64,000 nt of DNA from Sinohyriopsis cumingii. Taxonomy: Eukaryota > Mollusca > Bivalvia > Unionida > Unionidae. A program made the position numbers and the translations under genes. Location of the stretch: assembly GCA_028554795.2 (NCBI GenBank), contig CM068825.1, positions 97,457,451 to 97,521,450 on the forward strand, in the 5' to 3' direction. Positions 26,201 to 34,474 of this stretch are shown here, piece by piece. The notes below the pieces were generated by a model that was given only the letters and a program-made list of their open reading frames with translations, was not told the DNA's origin and ran no database searches. Every line of letters starts with the position of its first letter. The first letter of the stretch is position 1.

Positions 26201-29200
26201 TGTTTGATGGGAAAATTAACACTGCAACATTTAATATGAACAGCTGGGCAACCGGACTACCTAACATGAATGATGCTTGGCAGCCAGCTAAGGGAGATAA
26301 CTTTTCATGCAAAATTACAATATCTCAAAATTAGCATCTACTTAGCAGTTAAACTTAATAAAAGGAGTAAAGAAACAGGAATCCAATGAATGCCTGCAAA
26401 TTCTTTTCAGTCTGTAGAGCATTAGTCCATTGAGGAACTCTGCGTCTTGTTACCTTGTCATTATATATTTCATAGGTGAGGTGCTTGGTTGATCATGGTG
26501 AATTTGAAACCCAGGATGGGAATATTATAGTACTGAAGAAAAACAGTCAGGTGAGGATATTCATTAATATATTCTGTCTCCATTTCTTCTCCCACTGTAA
26601 AGTCTTGTGACAATGTTTTAGCTAAGAAGGTTTTATGCGCAAGATCTGTGAATATTAATGACATTCATTGTTGCTTTGAAATAGTTTTTTATACCCAGTT
26701 TAAACAATTGTTTTTATTATTTTTACAGTAACCTGTTTGCTATCTCTTGATTCGCTGAGTAGTATGAGGCACTCGTTTTAATAGATCACTGACATTTCAC
26801 CTCTGTCCTTGTGGGTTAGAGCCTTGGTTCATCCAAAGCAATTATGTGAGAAATCTTGCCTGTAGTTCTAGAGTCAGTGGGTCCTCCTGGGTTCTTCCTC
26901 CACCAAATATATTGGCTGCCATATATAGCCTATTATGTGCTGAAAATGGCGTTAAAACCCATGCAACAACAATGACAAATCAACACAGTGCAAGGGAAAT
27001 AAAATTCGTGATATAGACTATTCAGAAAGGGGATTACAGGTAAAACTGATATTGATCAGAGATATAATATGGCCACCACAGCAGCCATCTTGAAATTCTT
27101 TTATTGCTACACATTCTGAGAGAAAAATCATATCAACATGGGTTTTCGCTGGTCTAGTTGCTCGTAAACAAAAATTGAACTTATCTGTTATCAGAAATGT
27201 TCAACACAGAAGCCTTCTTGAAAATCATTACTTTCCCTTGATGGAAAGTCATATGAACATTGGGTTTCATCAGAAGACTTGATGATGTCTAGTTGATAGA
27301 GAATGAAAGTGGTGCTAATCTGACATTCAATATGGCTACCATGGCAGCCATCTTGAAAAACTTTCTATTTCTCCAAAATGGAAAGTCATATTGAAGTTTA
27401 CACCAGATGACTACTTATGATATCAAGTTGGACCTGAATGAAAATGGTGCTGAATTGACTTTAGATATGACTTTCACAATGATCATATTGAAAATCTTGT
27501 CAATATCTCCTGAATGGATACTTATATGAACATGGTGTTTTCACCTAGTCTTCTAATGTCTAGTTTGTCCAGAACGAAACTGGTGCCAATCTTATATCAG
27601 ATATGGCTGCTAGTGGCTTATTTGAAAATTTGATCACTCAAGAATATCAGAGATGGTTTCAAAGAAGCAGTTAAAAGAAAGAGCTGTCTTCTCATGAATT
27701 CCTGTAAATTCTTTTAAGACAAGAGATTTAGTTCCTTGAAGGGACTCATCTTGTATCTTTTGGAAATATTTTGTATCTGTGAAAGTTGAACCCTTTCCTA
27801 ATCTGTTTTTTCATGTGCCAGGTTGTTGAATCTGTACTAAATACCAAAAAGCTGTTTTAATTGGAAGCTTTGATTGATATATTTAACTTTACAATAGGTG
27901 AACAAATTTTAATAGCTTTTGTTGCATTACAATCTTATTTCACAGCACTAATTTCTAATGAATATTCCCTTTTCTAATTGGTAACTGGTGGTCCAGAACA
28001 AAATGTAACATAATCCCATTCTGATTCCTTTGTCTATTTGGAATATTATTGGCCTTCCTTTCCTTGGATAATGTATAGTTCTCACATGCCTCTGGGAAGT
28101 CAATGTTTCTATTCATCTGTCTATTCTTTTGGCATATCTACTGTTAATTTGTTGACTTTGTTGTGTTATAATTTATATTTTCACCCCAGTTCTTGTGTAA
28201 ATTTAGTTTATTTGTGTCCCTTTCATTAAATTTGAGGGATTTTAGTTCCACACTAGCAAAGTGTAAATTTAGTTTATTTGAGTCCCTTTCATTAAATTTG
28301 AGGGATTTTAGTTCCACACTAGCAAAGTGTAAATTTAGTTTATTTGTGTCCCTTCCATTAAATTTGAGGGATTTTAGTTCCACACTAGCAAAGTGTAAAT
28401 TTAGTTTATTTGAGTCCCTTTCATTAAATTTGAGGGATTTTAGTTCCACACTAGCAAAGTGTAAATTTAGTTTATTTGAGTCCCTTTCATTAAATTTGAG
28501 GGATTTTAGTTCCACACTAGCAAAGTGTAAATTTAGTTTATTTGTGTCCCTTTCATTAAATTTGAGGGATTTTAGTTCCACACTAGCAAAGTGTAAATTT
28601 AGTTTATTTGAGTCCCTTTCATTAAATTTGAGGGATTTTAGTTCCACACTAGCAAAGTGTAAATTTATTTTATTTGTGTCCCTTTCATTAAATTTGAGGG
28701 ATTTTAGTTCCACACTAGCAAAGTGTAAATTTAGTTTATTTGAGTCCCTTTCATTAAATTTGAGGGATTTTAGTTCCACACTAGCAAAGTGTAAATTTAG
28801 TTTATTTGAGTCCCTTTCATTAAATTTGAGGGATTTTAGTTCCACACTAGCAAAGTGTAAATTTAGTTTATTTGAGTCCCTTTCATTAAATTTGAGGGAT
28901 TTTAGTTCCACACTAGCAAAGTGTAAATTTAGTTTATTTGTATCCCTTTCATTAAATTTGAGGGATTTTAGTTCCACACTAGCAAAGTGTAAATTTAGTT
29001 TATTTGAGTCCCTTTCATTAAATTTGAGGGATTTTAGTTCCACACTAGCAAAGTGTAAATTTAGTTTATTTGTATCCCTTTCATTAAATTTGAGGGATTT
29101 TAGTTCCACACTAGCAAAGTGGTGCTACTTATTCATTTTCCCCTCATTTCTTGTTCTTCCTTCAGTCTTTCAATACGCCTCCAGATGTCAATATATGCAA

Positions 29201-32200
29201 CCATAAAAGGGCTGATTGGGACACACAACTCATCCATTTGGCATGCAATTCATGTACATGCATGGACAGATATCCTTTTTATGCCTTCTGGTCTGACAAG
29301 GTTTAAGACTGAAAACTGCCTTGTCCATAAGAACAGGAGAAAGGGATCTGCTTTCTCTTTCCTTTACCCTATGTTTCCAGGAGGTGTCTGGGGCACTTCC
29401 CAGATCAGGAATTTGTCAGCTTCCATAAGGGAGGGGTCTGTAACTCATTTTGGGGTTTGGGAATTGCCTGCTCCTGCAATGATGGGTTCATTGACACTTC
29501 CTTGGGGAAAAAGTTGGCAGCTTCTGTGTGTGAGGGATCCTTGGAACATCCCAGTGTAAGGAACTCGCCAACACCTGGTAGCAAGTTCTGCCTTCTTGAT
29601 GCAGGGGAACTGCAACTCTCTTCTCGTTCAAGTTGACATGATTTCACATCGAGAATCTGCAATAGAGACTCCTACATCAGGTCTTCATGTCATTGGGGTA
29701 CACATGTCCTTTCTTTTTTGCTAGGAAATCTGGATTCTCCATCATTTGGATCGTCTCTTCAGAGATCACTCTCTGAGTCTGCCACATTCCTGGCAAGATA
29801 AATATCTGGCAGACAACTTGTAGGTGGTCTTTACAGAATGGTTAGTTTACTAGTTGGTGGCAGATGTCCTTTTTTACCTGCAAGGGAAGTCTTTTGTAGA
29901 CTTTGATACAAGATGGTACAAAGTTTTTTCTCATGATGCCTCTCCAGTTACAAATCAAGAGGGCATAGGTGGTGGATGCCTTCATTCTAAATTGGGATTT
30001 TATCTACCACTAACCCCTTCCAACATTTCAAAATGATTCCTCAAGTTTTTTAGAGTCAGGACCTTTACATCACAGCTCTTCTTGATGACCTTGATTTAGT
30101 GCCATCCTAAATCTTTTGGTAGACAACTACAGGGAATTACTGCTGAGGAGTGATTGGCTGTTAAAGCAGTCACTCTTACACAGAATCTCACCTGGTTCAT
30201 ATCAAGCAATCTATCAGTCAATATAGGTTTTCATGCAAGGTTGTGAACTGTATCACCCAGGTCAGGAGTCAATCTTATCCAAGGTTTACAATGACAGGTG
30301 GAGAATATTCGGTAATTGGTGCAGCAGAAACTGTGTTATCATGTCTATCCCCCTTTAACTAGAATTTCAGATTTTATTTTCTTTCTCTATGAGAACAATG
30401 ACTGCCTGTATCTATCTTTATGGGTAATACGACAGGACTCTCCAATATTATTGGAATTTTTCTGCTGGCTCCAAAATAGCGTCAGACATTCATCTTGCAA
30501 AAGTGAATAGATAATAGAGAATGGTGTCACCTATGTGGAACTTTCCATATGTTCTGTGGCTGTTATCTCAAATTCCTTACAAAACATTTTTTTTGAGAAT
30601 CTGACCCTTAAGAGTCTTCATTCTCTCCCTGGCATCATTGACGATAAGGAATGAAATTCACGCCTTATCAGTAGAGAAGGATTGTCTGCAGTTCATTTGT
30701 CTTTACCATTAAATTTCTCTTTACTGATCTGGGTTTCTGTTCAAGAATCAGCTGCCTTTTGATAGCCCTTTATCCTGTTTAAATTTCCAGCCTCTGACAC
30801 GTGTTGTGCAGATGATCAATATATGCTCCTTTGTCTGGTTAGAGCCTTACATTAAATTTTGGCTGAATCATAAAAGAAAAGAAATTACCTAAACCATCTC
30901 TTTCTCATTGCAAAGCTATTTCAGCAGCTACCTTCTTGAGTTTTGTCATTCTATCAAAAGAACTTAATGATCTCTCATAAGAATCAAAGCCCATAAGGTT
31001 AGGACCATTGCTGCATCTTGGGTTTTTCTTAATCATTCTTCCCTTGATGATGTCATGAAAGTTGCCTTCTAATAGTCTCATTCCACCTTCTCTTTGTTCT
31101 AACTTCAGTCAGTATTGCACCATGTATTAAGTTCATTTGTATCAAGCCATCTTCCAGCCTGTAGCAAAGTACCCTTAGACAGCAGATAATAGCTTCACTT
31201 TGACAGTTTGCATACCTTCCACTGAGCTGGTGAATTCGGCATCACAGTGATTCTAAAAACTGCATTACTGTTATTAAAATATAGTTTTTAGAAGGAAAAA
31301 CTATTTTTAATTAAGTAATTCTTCACTGCTATTACTGCACAGCTGTTTCCTTTTTTCTCTGATGTCATCAAGTCTCAGTCCAAGTCAAAAAAGGATGATA
31401 CTCCAGATAACAGAAATAAGTTATGAATCAGACTAAGAATGTGTAGTTCTTTGTTTCAGACCTATAATTAATAATTGGCGGAGGGAATGTTTACCCTGGA
31501 CTGGGGACTAACACCAAGAAAAGCAATACAAATGCAATGATAGCTAGCTAGTATTACATAATTAAAATTAGTTTGCCCCATTCCAGTCTACATTTGTTTA
31601 CGTTAAACTTTAATCAATCATGATCAAGGATCAAATACTTTGTTCTTGATTTTCCAACCATTTTTTTATTATTAATTGCCTCAACACTAAAAAGTATACC
31701 TCTGTTTGGGGGTAAAACCATTAATTAATACATTAAATTAAAGAATGAATGTTCTTTCTTTTTAATAACAAGTTTTGAGAATAAACTAAACAAATCAATG
31801 GCAAGGTTAATTGTCTTGCCTGCTTTAGCATGGGGTTTGCTAATTCTGGCCTTTGAAGAACAATGTCAACTTTAGTGTTTTGCAGCATTTCTATGGTTAT
31901 ATTATGACAATGCAAGTCAAGTGCCTTTTCCAAGGGACACATGGCAGCTGATCTAATTTGATAGTGGGATTCGAACCTGCACCTGTCTGGAAACAAGTTG
32001 AATGCCTTAACCACTGAGTTATTGTGGTTCCGTAGCATCAGCATTGATTATAGCTTTTTTTGTAAGCTCATCATAACTTTCAGCAAGAATTGGCCACGCA
32101 TCTTCATATCTTCTCACCAGTATCACTCCAGACAAGCCTCGCATTTTGTTATATATACATAAACCTTTTCCAATTTTGGCATAATTATTCATGCTTCGCT

Positions 32201-32600
32201 AGATGTTTATATTGAATTGGCAGGGCTTATTCTCATAAAATTGTAGTTTTCTTTTTATTTCTTTCTATGTTAAGAACTTACCTTTTAATGGGGCACCATA
32301 TTGCCAGTGTTTTGGGGGGTTATTTTGTGCCGACATGATATTAAACCCAGTTGAAACAAAAAAAATTTAACTTCTCAGTTGAAGTTTTCCAGTCTTGAAC
32401 AAGAGCGACTGCTGTAGTAGTTGGACAGTAGAATCATTAAGCATTGCTCTTGCAACTCCATGTGCTCAGGTCTGCCCTTTGGCCTTGGAGCAATGTCAAG
32501 GTCAAATGAAAATCTTGGTTAAGTTTTGTATATGGTCTTTGATCCTGAACCTTGGAAGGGATATAGCTGCCATACTTGTACAATAGAAACATAAGCTCTT

Positions 32601-32652
<52 letters not shown>

Positions 32653-33458
32653 CCCCTCATGCATGGTTGAGGTCATTTGACAATCTTGGGTTACAAGTTC
32701 TTTTGTATAATTATAACTCTTAGTAAAGGAGATGGTTCCACTGCTTTGCTTTAACTGTATAAGTGGAAGCCCTGTCCTTTCATAATCATTTATTGCCGCC
32801 CCCCCCCCCCCCATGACCCAACCCTTGTACTAGGTCAAGATCATTTGAAATGTGTCAGGCTGGGGGTGGGGTCAGACAATGCCTGTGATTTCTTGGAATA
32901 TCTTGTTATTTGTAGAGTAAATGTTTACTAGTTATCTGCCAAGCATGCAGAAGTATTATTTTGTATTATCAGAATCTAACAGATTTTAGTGACAGATTTT
33001 GGACAGGGGAAGTGGGACCATGTAGAATAGGTCTGATGAAGTCTGATGCACCCTCTTGCATATTACATGAGGTTACTAATGAAAGCAACCTTTTTTGCCC
33101 TGGTTACTACCGAGGTCTTAACTTTGTTTAAGTGGTTTGTTTTGAGAATTAAACATTGTATTGGAAGGATTGTACTACTACTATGGCCATTACAGTGCTG
33201 ATGTACCTTTAAGCCAAATACATCAATTACAAACATTATTGACAATATCCTGTCTTTTGATATAAATCTTCATTGCCAGATAAATGCAAGTAAATTAATT
33301 TGTTACAGTGTAGGGTCAGTAATGTGCGACTAAAAACCCTATACTTAACAGAAGAATATTAACATTATGCAATATTGTTTTTATTTCAGCATTTCCTTCT
33401 GCGATCCGAATGTGAGCATTTGATACGCCAAGGAATTCTGGAACACATTGTACATTAA
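1289..33458 (+). CDS. GINS1: DNA replication complex GINS subunit PSF1, complete gene in seven exons
   Basis: Coding exons join 1289-1363, 4597-4661, 7921-8016, 11133-11223, 24982-25098, 26476-26550 and 33390-33458, giving 588 bases: 195 codons plus TAA, against 196 residues for human PSF1. All introns are GT..AG and all phases fit. PSF1 with PSF2, PSF3 and SLD5 forms GINS, which with CDC45 and MCM2-7 makes the CMG helicase in the nucleus. Family hallmarks seen are the N-terminus [10 protein letters not shown], the [13 protein letters not shown] block at about 70-82, the [10 protein letters not shown] block at about 89-98, [13 protein letters not shown] at about 131-143, and the C-terminal B domain from about 149 ending in [10 protein letters not shown]. 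Residues 1-148 correspond to the helical A domain. Introns measure about 3.2, 3.3, 3.1, 13.8, 1.4 and 6.8 kb; the large ones are transposon-filled. Identity is based on recognised family motifs and is near certain. Confidence 0.97.
1501..1860. repeat. Possible dispersed SINE-like repeat in GINS1 intron 1
   Basis: The block is more GC-rich than its surroundings and abuts a short (TTGA)n tract at about 1501-1516. It contains an 'acgtcgc' motif like the 3' domain of some molluscan SINEs, and a GGTGTCGATCC sequence at about 1797 resembling a pol III B box. No matching A box was found, and no second copy is present in this window, so repeat status is tentative. Confidence 0.3.
1861..4596. other. 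GINS1: GINS1 intron 1, remainder
   Basis: AT-rich non-coding DNA. It includes a 22-base C homopolymer at 2077-2098 and a pyrimidine (CT)n tract at about 4534-4552, 45 bases before the exon 2 acceptor. I see no gene or recognisable transposon here. Confidence 0.7.
4597..4661 (+). CDS. GINS1: GINS1 exon 2 (residues 26-47)
   Basis: Acceptor TTCCAG, then [19 protein letters not shown], donor GTAAGT. The last codon is split after two bases. Confidence 0.95.
5022..5121 (-). mobile_element. Solo end of a TA-flanked MITE (same family as 20105-21420)
   Basis: About 100 bases match, in reverse complement, the left end of the 1.3-kb element at 20105. Shared pieces include the terminal gagttatcgagggagtgg, the inner gcgttataagtgggtt, and a 'tttaaaaaatgggatcca' segment. 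Only one terminus is present, so this is a truncated insertion, not a full element. Confidence 0.75.
5155..5201. repeat. (AT)n microsatellite, about 47 bp
   Basis: Uninterrupted AT dinucleotides in GINS1 intron 2, starting 34 bases after the solo MITE end. Open frames crossing it on both strands (poly Tyr-Ile) are artefacts. Confidence 0.95.
5202..7920. other. GINS1: GINS1 intron 2, remainder, with a short dispersed repeat
   Basis: Mostly featureless AT-rich intron. A block at about 6800-6930 resembles 19855-19980: both carry 'gaactcctggytgac' followed by an actttgtgagg/c stretch and a taattc end. This indicates an unclassified dispersed repeat. No open frame here looks like a gene. Confidence 0.5.
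7921..8016 (+). CDS. GINS1: GINS1 exon 3 (residues 47-79)
   Basis: Acceptor TTTACAG. The exon encodes [18 protein letters not shown], the PSF1 block with the conserved Arg-Asn-x-Arg-Cys, and ends at donor GTAAGT with a two-base partial codon. Confidence 0.95.
8711..9922 (+). mobile_element. pogo/Tigger-like DNA transposon, internally deleted (1.2 kb, TA target duplication)
   Basis: Terminal inverted repeats of 25 bp occupy 8711-8735 and 9898-9922 with one mismatch, around the shared core tattttcccgcatatatccc. The dinucleotide TA flanks each end (8709-8710 and 9923-9924), as Tc1-mariner-pogo elements produce. Sub-terminal ataacccgca/c motifs repeat inside both ends (about 8760-8830 and 9835-9900) and are candidate transposase-binding sites. 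The internal ORF supplies only the DNA-binding half of a transposase, so movement would need help in trans. It sits in GINS1 intron 3. Confidence 0.9.
9308..9832 (+). pseudogene. Truncated pogo-type transposase, DNA-binding half only
   Basis: The 174-codon frame starts [20 protein letters not shown] and continues with a psq/CENP-B-type helix-turn-helix. A second HTH-like region follows ([20 protein letters not shown], about residues 76-95). After a partial WVYKFM block near residue 115 the similarity stops and a low-complexity tail runs to the stop. No DDE catalytic region is present. The abrupt end fits an internal deletion. The ORF lies inside TIRs at 8711 and 9922, which supports the assignment. 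Confidence 0.8.
9950..10440. repeat. Degenerate tandem repeat, period about 150-170 bp
   Basis: Three to four diverged units share 'ccatcttgaaaa', 'cctgaat', 'atcaacatg', 'tctagttggtc' and 'agtggtgct' in the same order. The same motif order recurs at 27050-27650 in GINS1 intron 6, so this is one family present as two arrays. Confidence 0.6.
10960..11056 (-). mobile_element. tRNA-derived SINE, 5' end only (family 2)
   Basis: On the minus strand the head reads GCCTAGTGGTTAGTACG (A-box-like) and then GCGTTCAATCCC (B-box-like), followed by a tcataccaaagactt segment shared with the longer copy at 62524. It is truncated before the 3' body and ends 76 bases before GINS1 exon 4. It is not a functional tRNA gene. 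Confidence 0.75.
11133..11223 (+). CDS. GINS1: GINS1 exon 4 (residues 79-109)
   Basis: Acceptor CTTGCAG, then [19 protein letters not shown] and a phase-0 end at CEQE. The donor is GTTTGT, weaker than the other donors in this gene, and it precedes the 13.8-kb intron 4. Confidence 0.95.
11224..12908. other. GINS1: GINS1 intron 4, first part
   Basis: AT-rich intron. A short tract at about 12043-12140 is rich in gattacaattac/gattatgac and gives a Tyr/Asp/Asn-rich frame by composition alone. A 'gtccacaaccatcagt' segment near 11697 recurs near 21855 and 21910 in the same intron. No gene seen. Confidence 0.6.
13111..13229 (+). promoter_or_regulatory. Duplicated CRE-containing block and TATA box upstream of the 545-aa ORF
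   Basis: About 47 bases beginning tactaatgcca are repeated at 13111-13160 and 13179-13226, each with gcggctgctgaag and cagtgtactata. The first copy holds a perfect CRE palindrome TGACGTCA (13141-13148); the second has TGACGTAA. The second copy runs into TATATAAA at 13222-13229, 115 bases before the ATG. This looks like the element's own pol II promoter; the factor is inferred. Confidence 0.55.
13344..14981 (+). CDS. Putative DDE-type transposase, 545 aa, single intact exon
   Basis: The protein starts [19 protein letters not shown]. Paired cysteines at C13-x2-C16, C57-x2-C60 and C93-x2-C96 suggest an N-terminal zinc-binding, DNA-recognition region. A Ser/Pro-rich linker follows at about 125-160. 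The remainder looks like an RNase H-fold core: [18 protein letters not shown] with D246 (first strand pair), [11 protein letters not shown] with D300, CFLC at 319-322 (the C-x2-C insert seen after the second Asp in several DDE superfamilies), [13 protein letters not shown] at 365-377, and [10 protein letters not shown] with E498. D246/D300/E498 are my proposed triad, not proven. Flanking inverted repeats support a transposase. I recall similar unnamed single-exon proteins in several invertebrate genomes but could not check. No frameshift or internal stop. Confidence 0.75.
   Translation: MPRKCVNTADNFCYICGEVTFANQKKSINSQVKKAYHLYFGCKVGDQDKPWAPHICCATCTTQLSQWLNCKRSSMPFAVPMVWREPSNHLNDCYFCLVPPLSGGITKRKKSRIVYPNIPSALRPVPHGDEDKGESTCSSPGPSACSDPDFHCGASSTPHRITQEELNDLIRDLDLSKNKAELLGSRLQQWNLLEEDVTITAYRKRHQQLEPFFRKESNLIFCSDIEGLMNALKITHDPQEWRLFVDSSKLSLKAVLLHNGNILPSIPVAYAVHMKETYDNLRQLLNSIEYNKYSWHLCGDLKVVALLMGLQQGYTKYMCFLCEWDSRAREMHYMRKEWTHRQNVAIGEKNIQHPALVEAQKILLPPLHIKLGLMKNFVKAIDRTLPAFRYLHEKFPRLSEAKIKVGVFVGPQIRELFKDDRFNNLLEGDAKQAWNAFRLVSTNFVGNVRAENYKELVEDMLMKYKKLGCNMSLKIHFLHSHLDFFPSNCGIVSDEHGERFHQDIATMEQRYQGKWSTTMLADYCWTLLRDAPEQLYKRQAKKSKM
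15501..15784. mobile_element. 284-bp MITE with TA flanks
   Basis: Both ends read AAACCC[A/G]TTATAAC inward (15501 side, and 15784 side in reverse complement), and each is flanked by TA (15499-15500 and 15785-15786). A second cgttataa/cttataacgtgat motif lies inside each end. There is no coding capacity; the short frame across it is noise. The ends resemble those of pogo/Tigger relatives. Confidence 0.75.
16833..17203 (+). pseudogene. hAT-like / ZNF862-like zinc-finger fragment, frameshifted
   Basis: The first frame begins [20 protein letters not shown] with a Ser/Thr-rich stretch. Near 17035 the sense frame shifts to one reading [18 protein letters not shown], then [18 protein letters not shown]. 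The W-L-x-Y-D, C-x2-C, TGC and TKHE signatures are those of TTF/BED-like fingers found in hAT transposases and their domesticated relatives. No catalytic region follows, so this is a decayed fragment inside GINS1 intron 4. Confidence 0.6.
18177..19789 (-). mobile_element. Tigger-like (pogo) DNA transposon, decayed copy A, 1.6 kb
   Basis: Ends read CA[A/G]TAGTCCCCCTCTT inward and TA flanks both sides (18175-18176, 19790-19791). The left end also folds on itself: tccccctcttataaggccac is echoed in inverse near 18234-18256. On the minus strand the interior holds a CENP-B-type HTH start ([20 protein letters not shown], from 18908) and later [15 protein letters not shown] (about 18490-18535), the block with the first catalytic Asp of pogo transposases. 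Stops and deletions separate them. It lies in GINS1 intron 4, and copy B is at 36326. Confidence 0.88.
18490..18908 (-). pseudogene. Tigger-like transposase remnant (copy A)
   Basis: The HTH block starts at ATG 18906-18908 and keeps [11 protein letters not shown] and a [10 protein letters not shown] stretch. About 200 bases further on the D-E-T-G catalytic block is recognisable but followed directly by a stop. Not translatable as one protein. Confidence 0.75.
20105..21420. mobile_element. 1.3-kb non-autonomous TA-flanked element
   Basis: The ends share, read inward, CCTC[T/C]-like then CC[T/C]TGATAACTCGCG versus CCCTCGATAACTCGCG; TA flanks lie at 20103-20104 and 21421-21422. Sub-terminal cttataacgcggg and cgcttatagtgcggt motifs mirror each other. 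The interior has no ORF I can tie to a transposase. The solo end at 5022-5121 is a relative. It is probably a pogo/Tigger-derived MITE. Confidence 0.75.
21423..22767. other. GINS1: GINS1 intron 4, stretch without gene
   Basis: AT-rich intron between the MITE and the 38-bp minisatellite. Apart from a repeated 'tccacaaccatcagtc' phrase near 21910 I see nothing in it. Confidence 0.6.
22768..24371. repeat. 38-bp minisatellite, about 1.6 kb, roughly 40 diverged units
   Basis: Units run agattcttgtcatatttggc followed by ataaatcattatgaag, with single-base variants (cag for aag, catac for catat) and occasional deletions. Purity decays at both edges. Scattered 'atcattatgaag' pieces persist to about 24800, nearly to GINS1 exon 5. 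It lies wholly in intron 4. Confidence 0.95.
24982..25098 (+). CDS. GINS1: GINS1 exon 5 (residues 110-148)
   Basis: Acceptor TTTACAG, then [20 protein letters not shown] and [17 protein letters not shown], the most conserved PSF1 segment. Phase 0 at both ends, donor GTTAGT. Confidence 0.96.
26476..26550 (+). CDS. GINS1: GINS1 exon 6 (residues 149-173)
   Basis: Acceptor CATAG, then [15 protein letters not shown] and VLKKNSQ, the first strands of the PSF1 B domain. Donor GTGAGG. The B domain is the part linked to CMG assembly in studied orthologues. Confidence 0.96.
26754..26985 (+). mobile_element. tRNA-derived SINE, family 1, diverged full-length copy
   Basis: The order of blocks matches the minus-strand copies in the ADSS region: a head with gatcactgacatttcacctct, then tatgtgagaaatcttgcc, gggttcttcctccacca, catatatagcctattatgtgctg and an aacaacaa tail. 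The pol III boxes have decayed. It lies in GINS1 intron 6 on the sense strand. Confidence 0.7.
27050..27650. repeat. Degenerate tandem repeat, period about 150 bp, second array
   Basis: Four diverged units carry atatggc[c/t]accac/atggcagccatcttgaaa, tggaaagtcatat, tgatgtctagttg and aatggtgct in constant order, as in the array at 9950-10440. Confidence 0.65.
28195..29118. repeat. 66-bp minisatellite, exactly 14 units, nearly identical
   Basis: Units start gtgtaaatttagtttatttg and end cacactagcaaa; 14 x 66 = 924 bases. Variation is almost confined to one position (gag, gtg or gta at the Val/Glu site), plus single changes in units 3 and 8. Because 66 is a multiple of three and lacks stops in one frame on each strand, long open frames appear on both strands (22-residue repeats). 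These are consequences of the repeat and not evidence of a protein. It lies in GINS1 intron 6. Confidence 0.95.
29150..31150 (+). mobile_element. Decayed DIRS-like (tyrosine-recombinase) retrotransposon remnant
   Basis: At about 30965-31065 one frame reads [19 protein letters not shown] then LDDVMKVAF, followed after two stops by SHSTFSLF. This is the C-terminal block of DIRS-group tyrosine recombinases, including the His-x-x-Arg box. Upstream near 30827, LLCLVRALH fits the domain's usual CPVRAL stretch. The 1.7 kb before it has many broken frames consistent with a worn RT/RNase H region, but I could not align individual RT motifs. No terminal repeats were identified. It follows the 66-bp minisatellite directly. 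Confidence 0.6.
31850..32040 (-). mobile_element. tRNA-derived SINE, family 3
   Basis: On the minus strand the head reads AACTCAGTGGTTAAGGC (A-box-like) and GGTTCGAATCCCAC (B box), followed by gtgtcccttggaaaaggcac, a phrase common in widespread animal SINEs. The secondary structure is not that of a functional tRNA, and no matching copy occurs elsewhere in the window. Confidence 0.7.
32606..32651. repeat. (TA)n microsatellite
   Basis: About 23 uninterrupted TA dinucleotides in GINS1 intron 6. Confidence 0.95.
33390..33458 (+). CDS. GINS1: GINS1 exon 7, C-terminus and stop
   Basis: Acceptor TTTCAG, then [22 protein letters not shown] and TAA at 33456-33458. This is the family's canonical C-terminus. 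Confidence 0.96.
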   Translation, partial: HFLLRSECEHLIRQGILEHIVH

Positions 33459-33615
33459 CCATACAAGTCTTTTGTAGACATAATTTAATGTCAACCTCCA
33501 GTTATAATTTATAATTTGTTAATGTAAGCATCTGGACATGGAAATGTACATATGGACTCCTAACATATAAAATCGATTATGTTCATGATATTGGACAGTA
33601 TGGATATGATTTGTA

Positions 33616-33621
33616 AATAAA
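33616..33621 (+). terminator. GINS1: GINS1 polyadenylation signal AATAAA
   Basis: Canonical hexamer 157 bases after the stop codon; the first good one downstream. It implies a short 3' UTR. Confidence 0.7.
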
Positions 33622-34111
33622 TATTCTGTACCCTATGGAATTTTCACTCCATTAGCAGACATTGTGTGCTTTTGTGATATTAGCTGTATTCAAAACAATG
33701 GAAGAACTTGGGGCAACGTTTTTTTAGAATATAAATTCCAATGTAGGCATTTCATTGATAATTCATTATTAATTGTCCAAGTCTATAAGAATATGTTGTT
33801 GTGAGTAGAACTGAAATTCTTTGTAAACATCGTAAACATCATGTACCAGTCAACACTAATGGTCAGTTACCCAGGTACCCGATCAAAGGGAGATTATATT
33901 AAACGTTGTAGGTTGAGGCTGGCAAGAATGGCTGGCAAAAGTGTACTACATACATGCCAACCCCTGGTGAGGAAAAAGTTTGAGCAGAAAAAGAGTAATC
34001 CACATACAAAATTATTTATTTACCCTCTGGTCTTTTAACATAAATTACTGCTTCAAGTTTTCATATATAGCACTTTGAGCTTTAAAAAGCAAAAGACTCT
34101 AATATTGCATT

Positions 34112-34474
34112 TCAAAACACTTTGTACCAGCTGAGATTATGAATGTTTTGCACACCAGTAGAGAGTGTTGGGTTACAGAGCCTGGATCTCAATTCATATT
34201 TTTTTTTAACAATACTGAACTTTCTCATAGTCAGCATTAGAATGGTAAAAAACCAGTGACAAAGAAGAGGAAATTTATATCTTCCAGTTATTGGATCTTT
34301 TATGTGGGAAATAAGGTGCCATTGCACATAAACCATGTCTGCATGATGTACATCGTCAGGTAGAATGCAATCTTGATACTTAAGGAGTTTTCCTTCTAAC
34401 TTATCGGCAGCCTTTCCTTCCACAAGGTGCATCATATGACAGGGACAACCTGATGTGTACGCTGATGGAGACAT
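34112..34474 (-). pseudogene. hAT-like / ZNF862-like transposase fragment
   Basis: The 120-codon minus-strand frame carries SGCPCHMMHLVEGKAADKL near its start, the GCPCH-x-x-H block typical of hAT-derived ZNF862/KIAA-type proteins. A KDPITGRYKFPLL stretch follows. Flanking sequence to about 35000 has only short frames. It is probably a broken transposase and may belong to the same group as 16833-17203. Confidence 0.5.

Larger units (their letters stand above)
31151..33389. other. GINS1: GINS1 intron 6, last part
   Basis: AT-rich intron with a SINE fragment at 31850-32040, an AT microsatellite at 32606-32651 and a C homopolymer at 32799-32812. No gene seen. Confidence 0.6.

Noticed and set aside
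28144-29206. Open frames of 321 and 337 codons on opposite strands
   Set aside because: They are by-products of a 66-bp repeat whose length is divisible by three; no start context, no known domain, and they lie in an intron.
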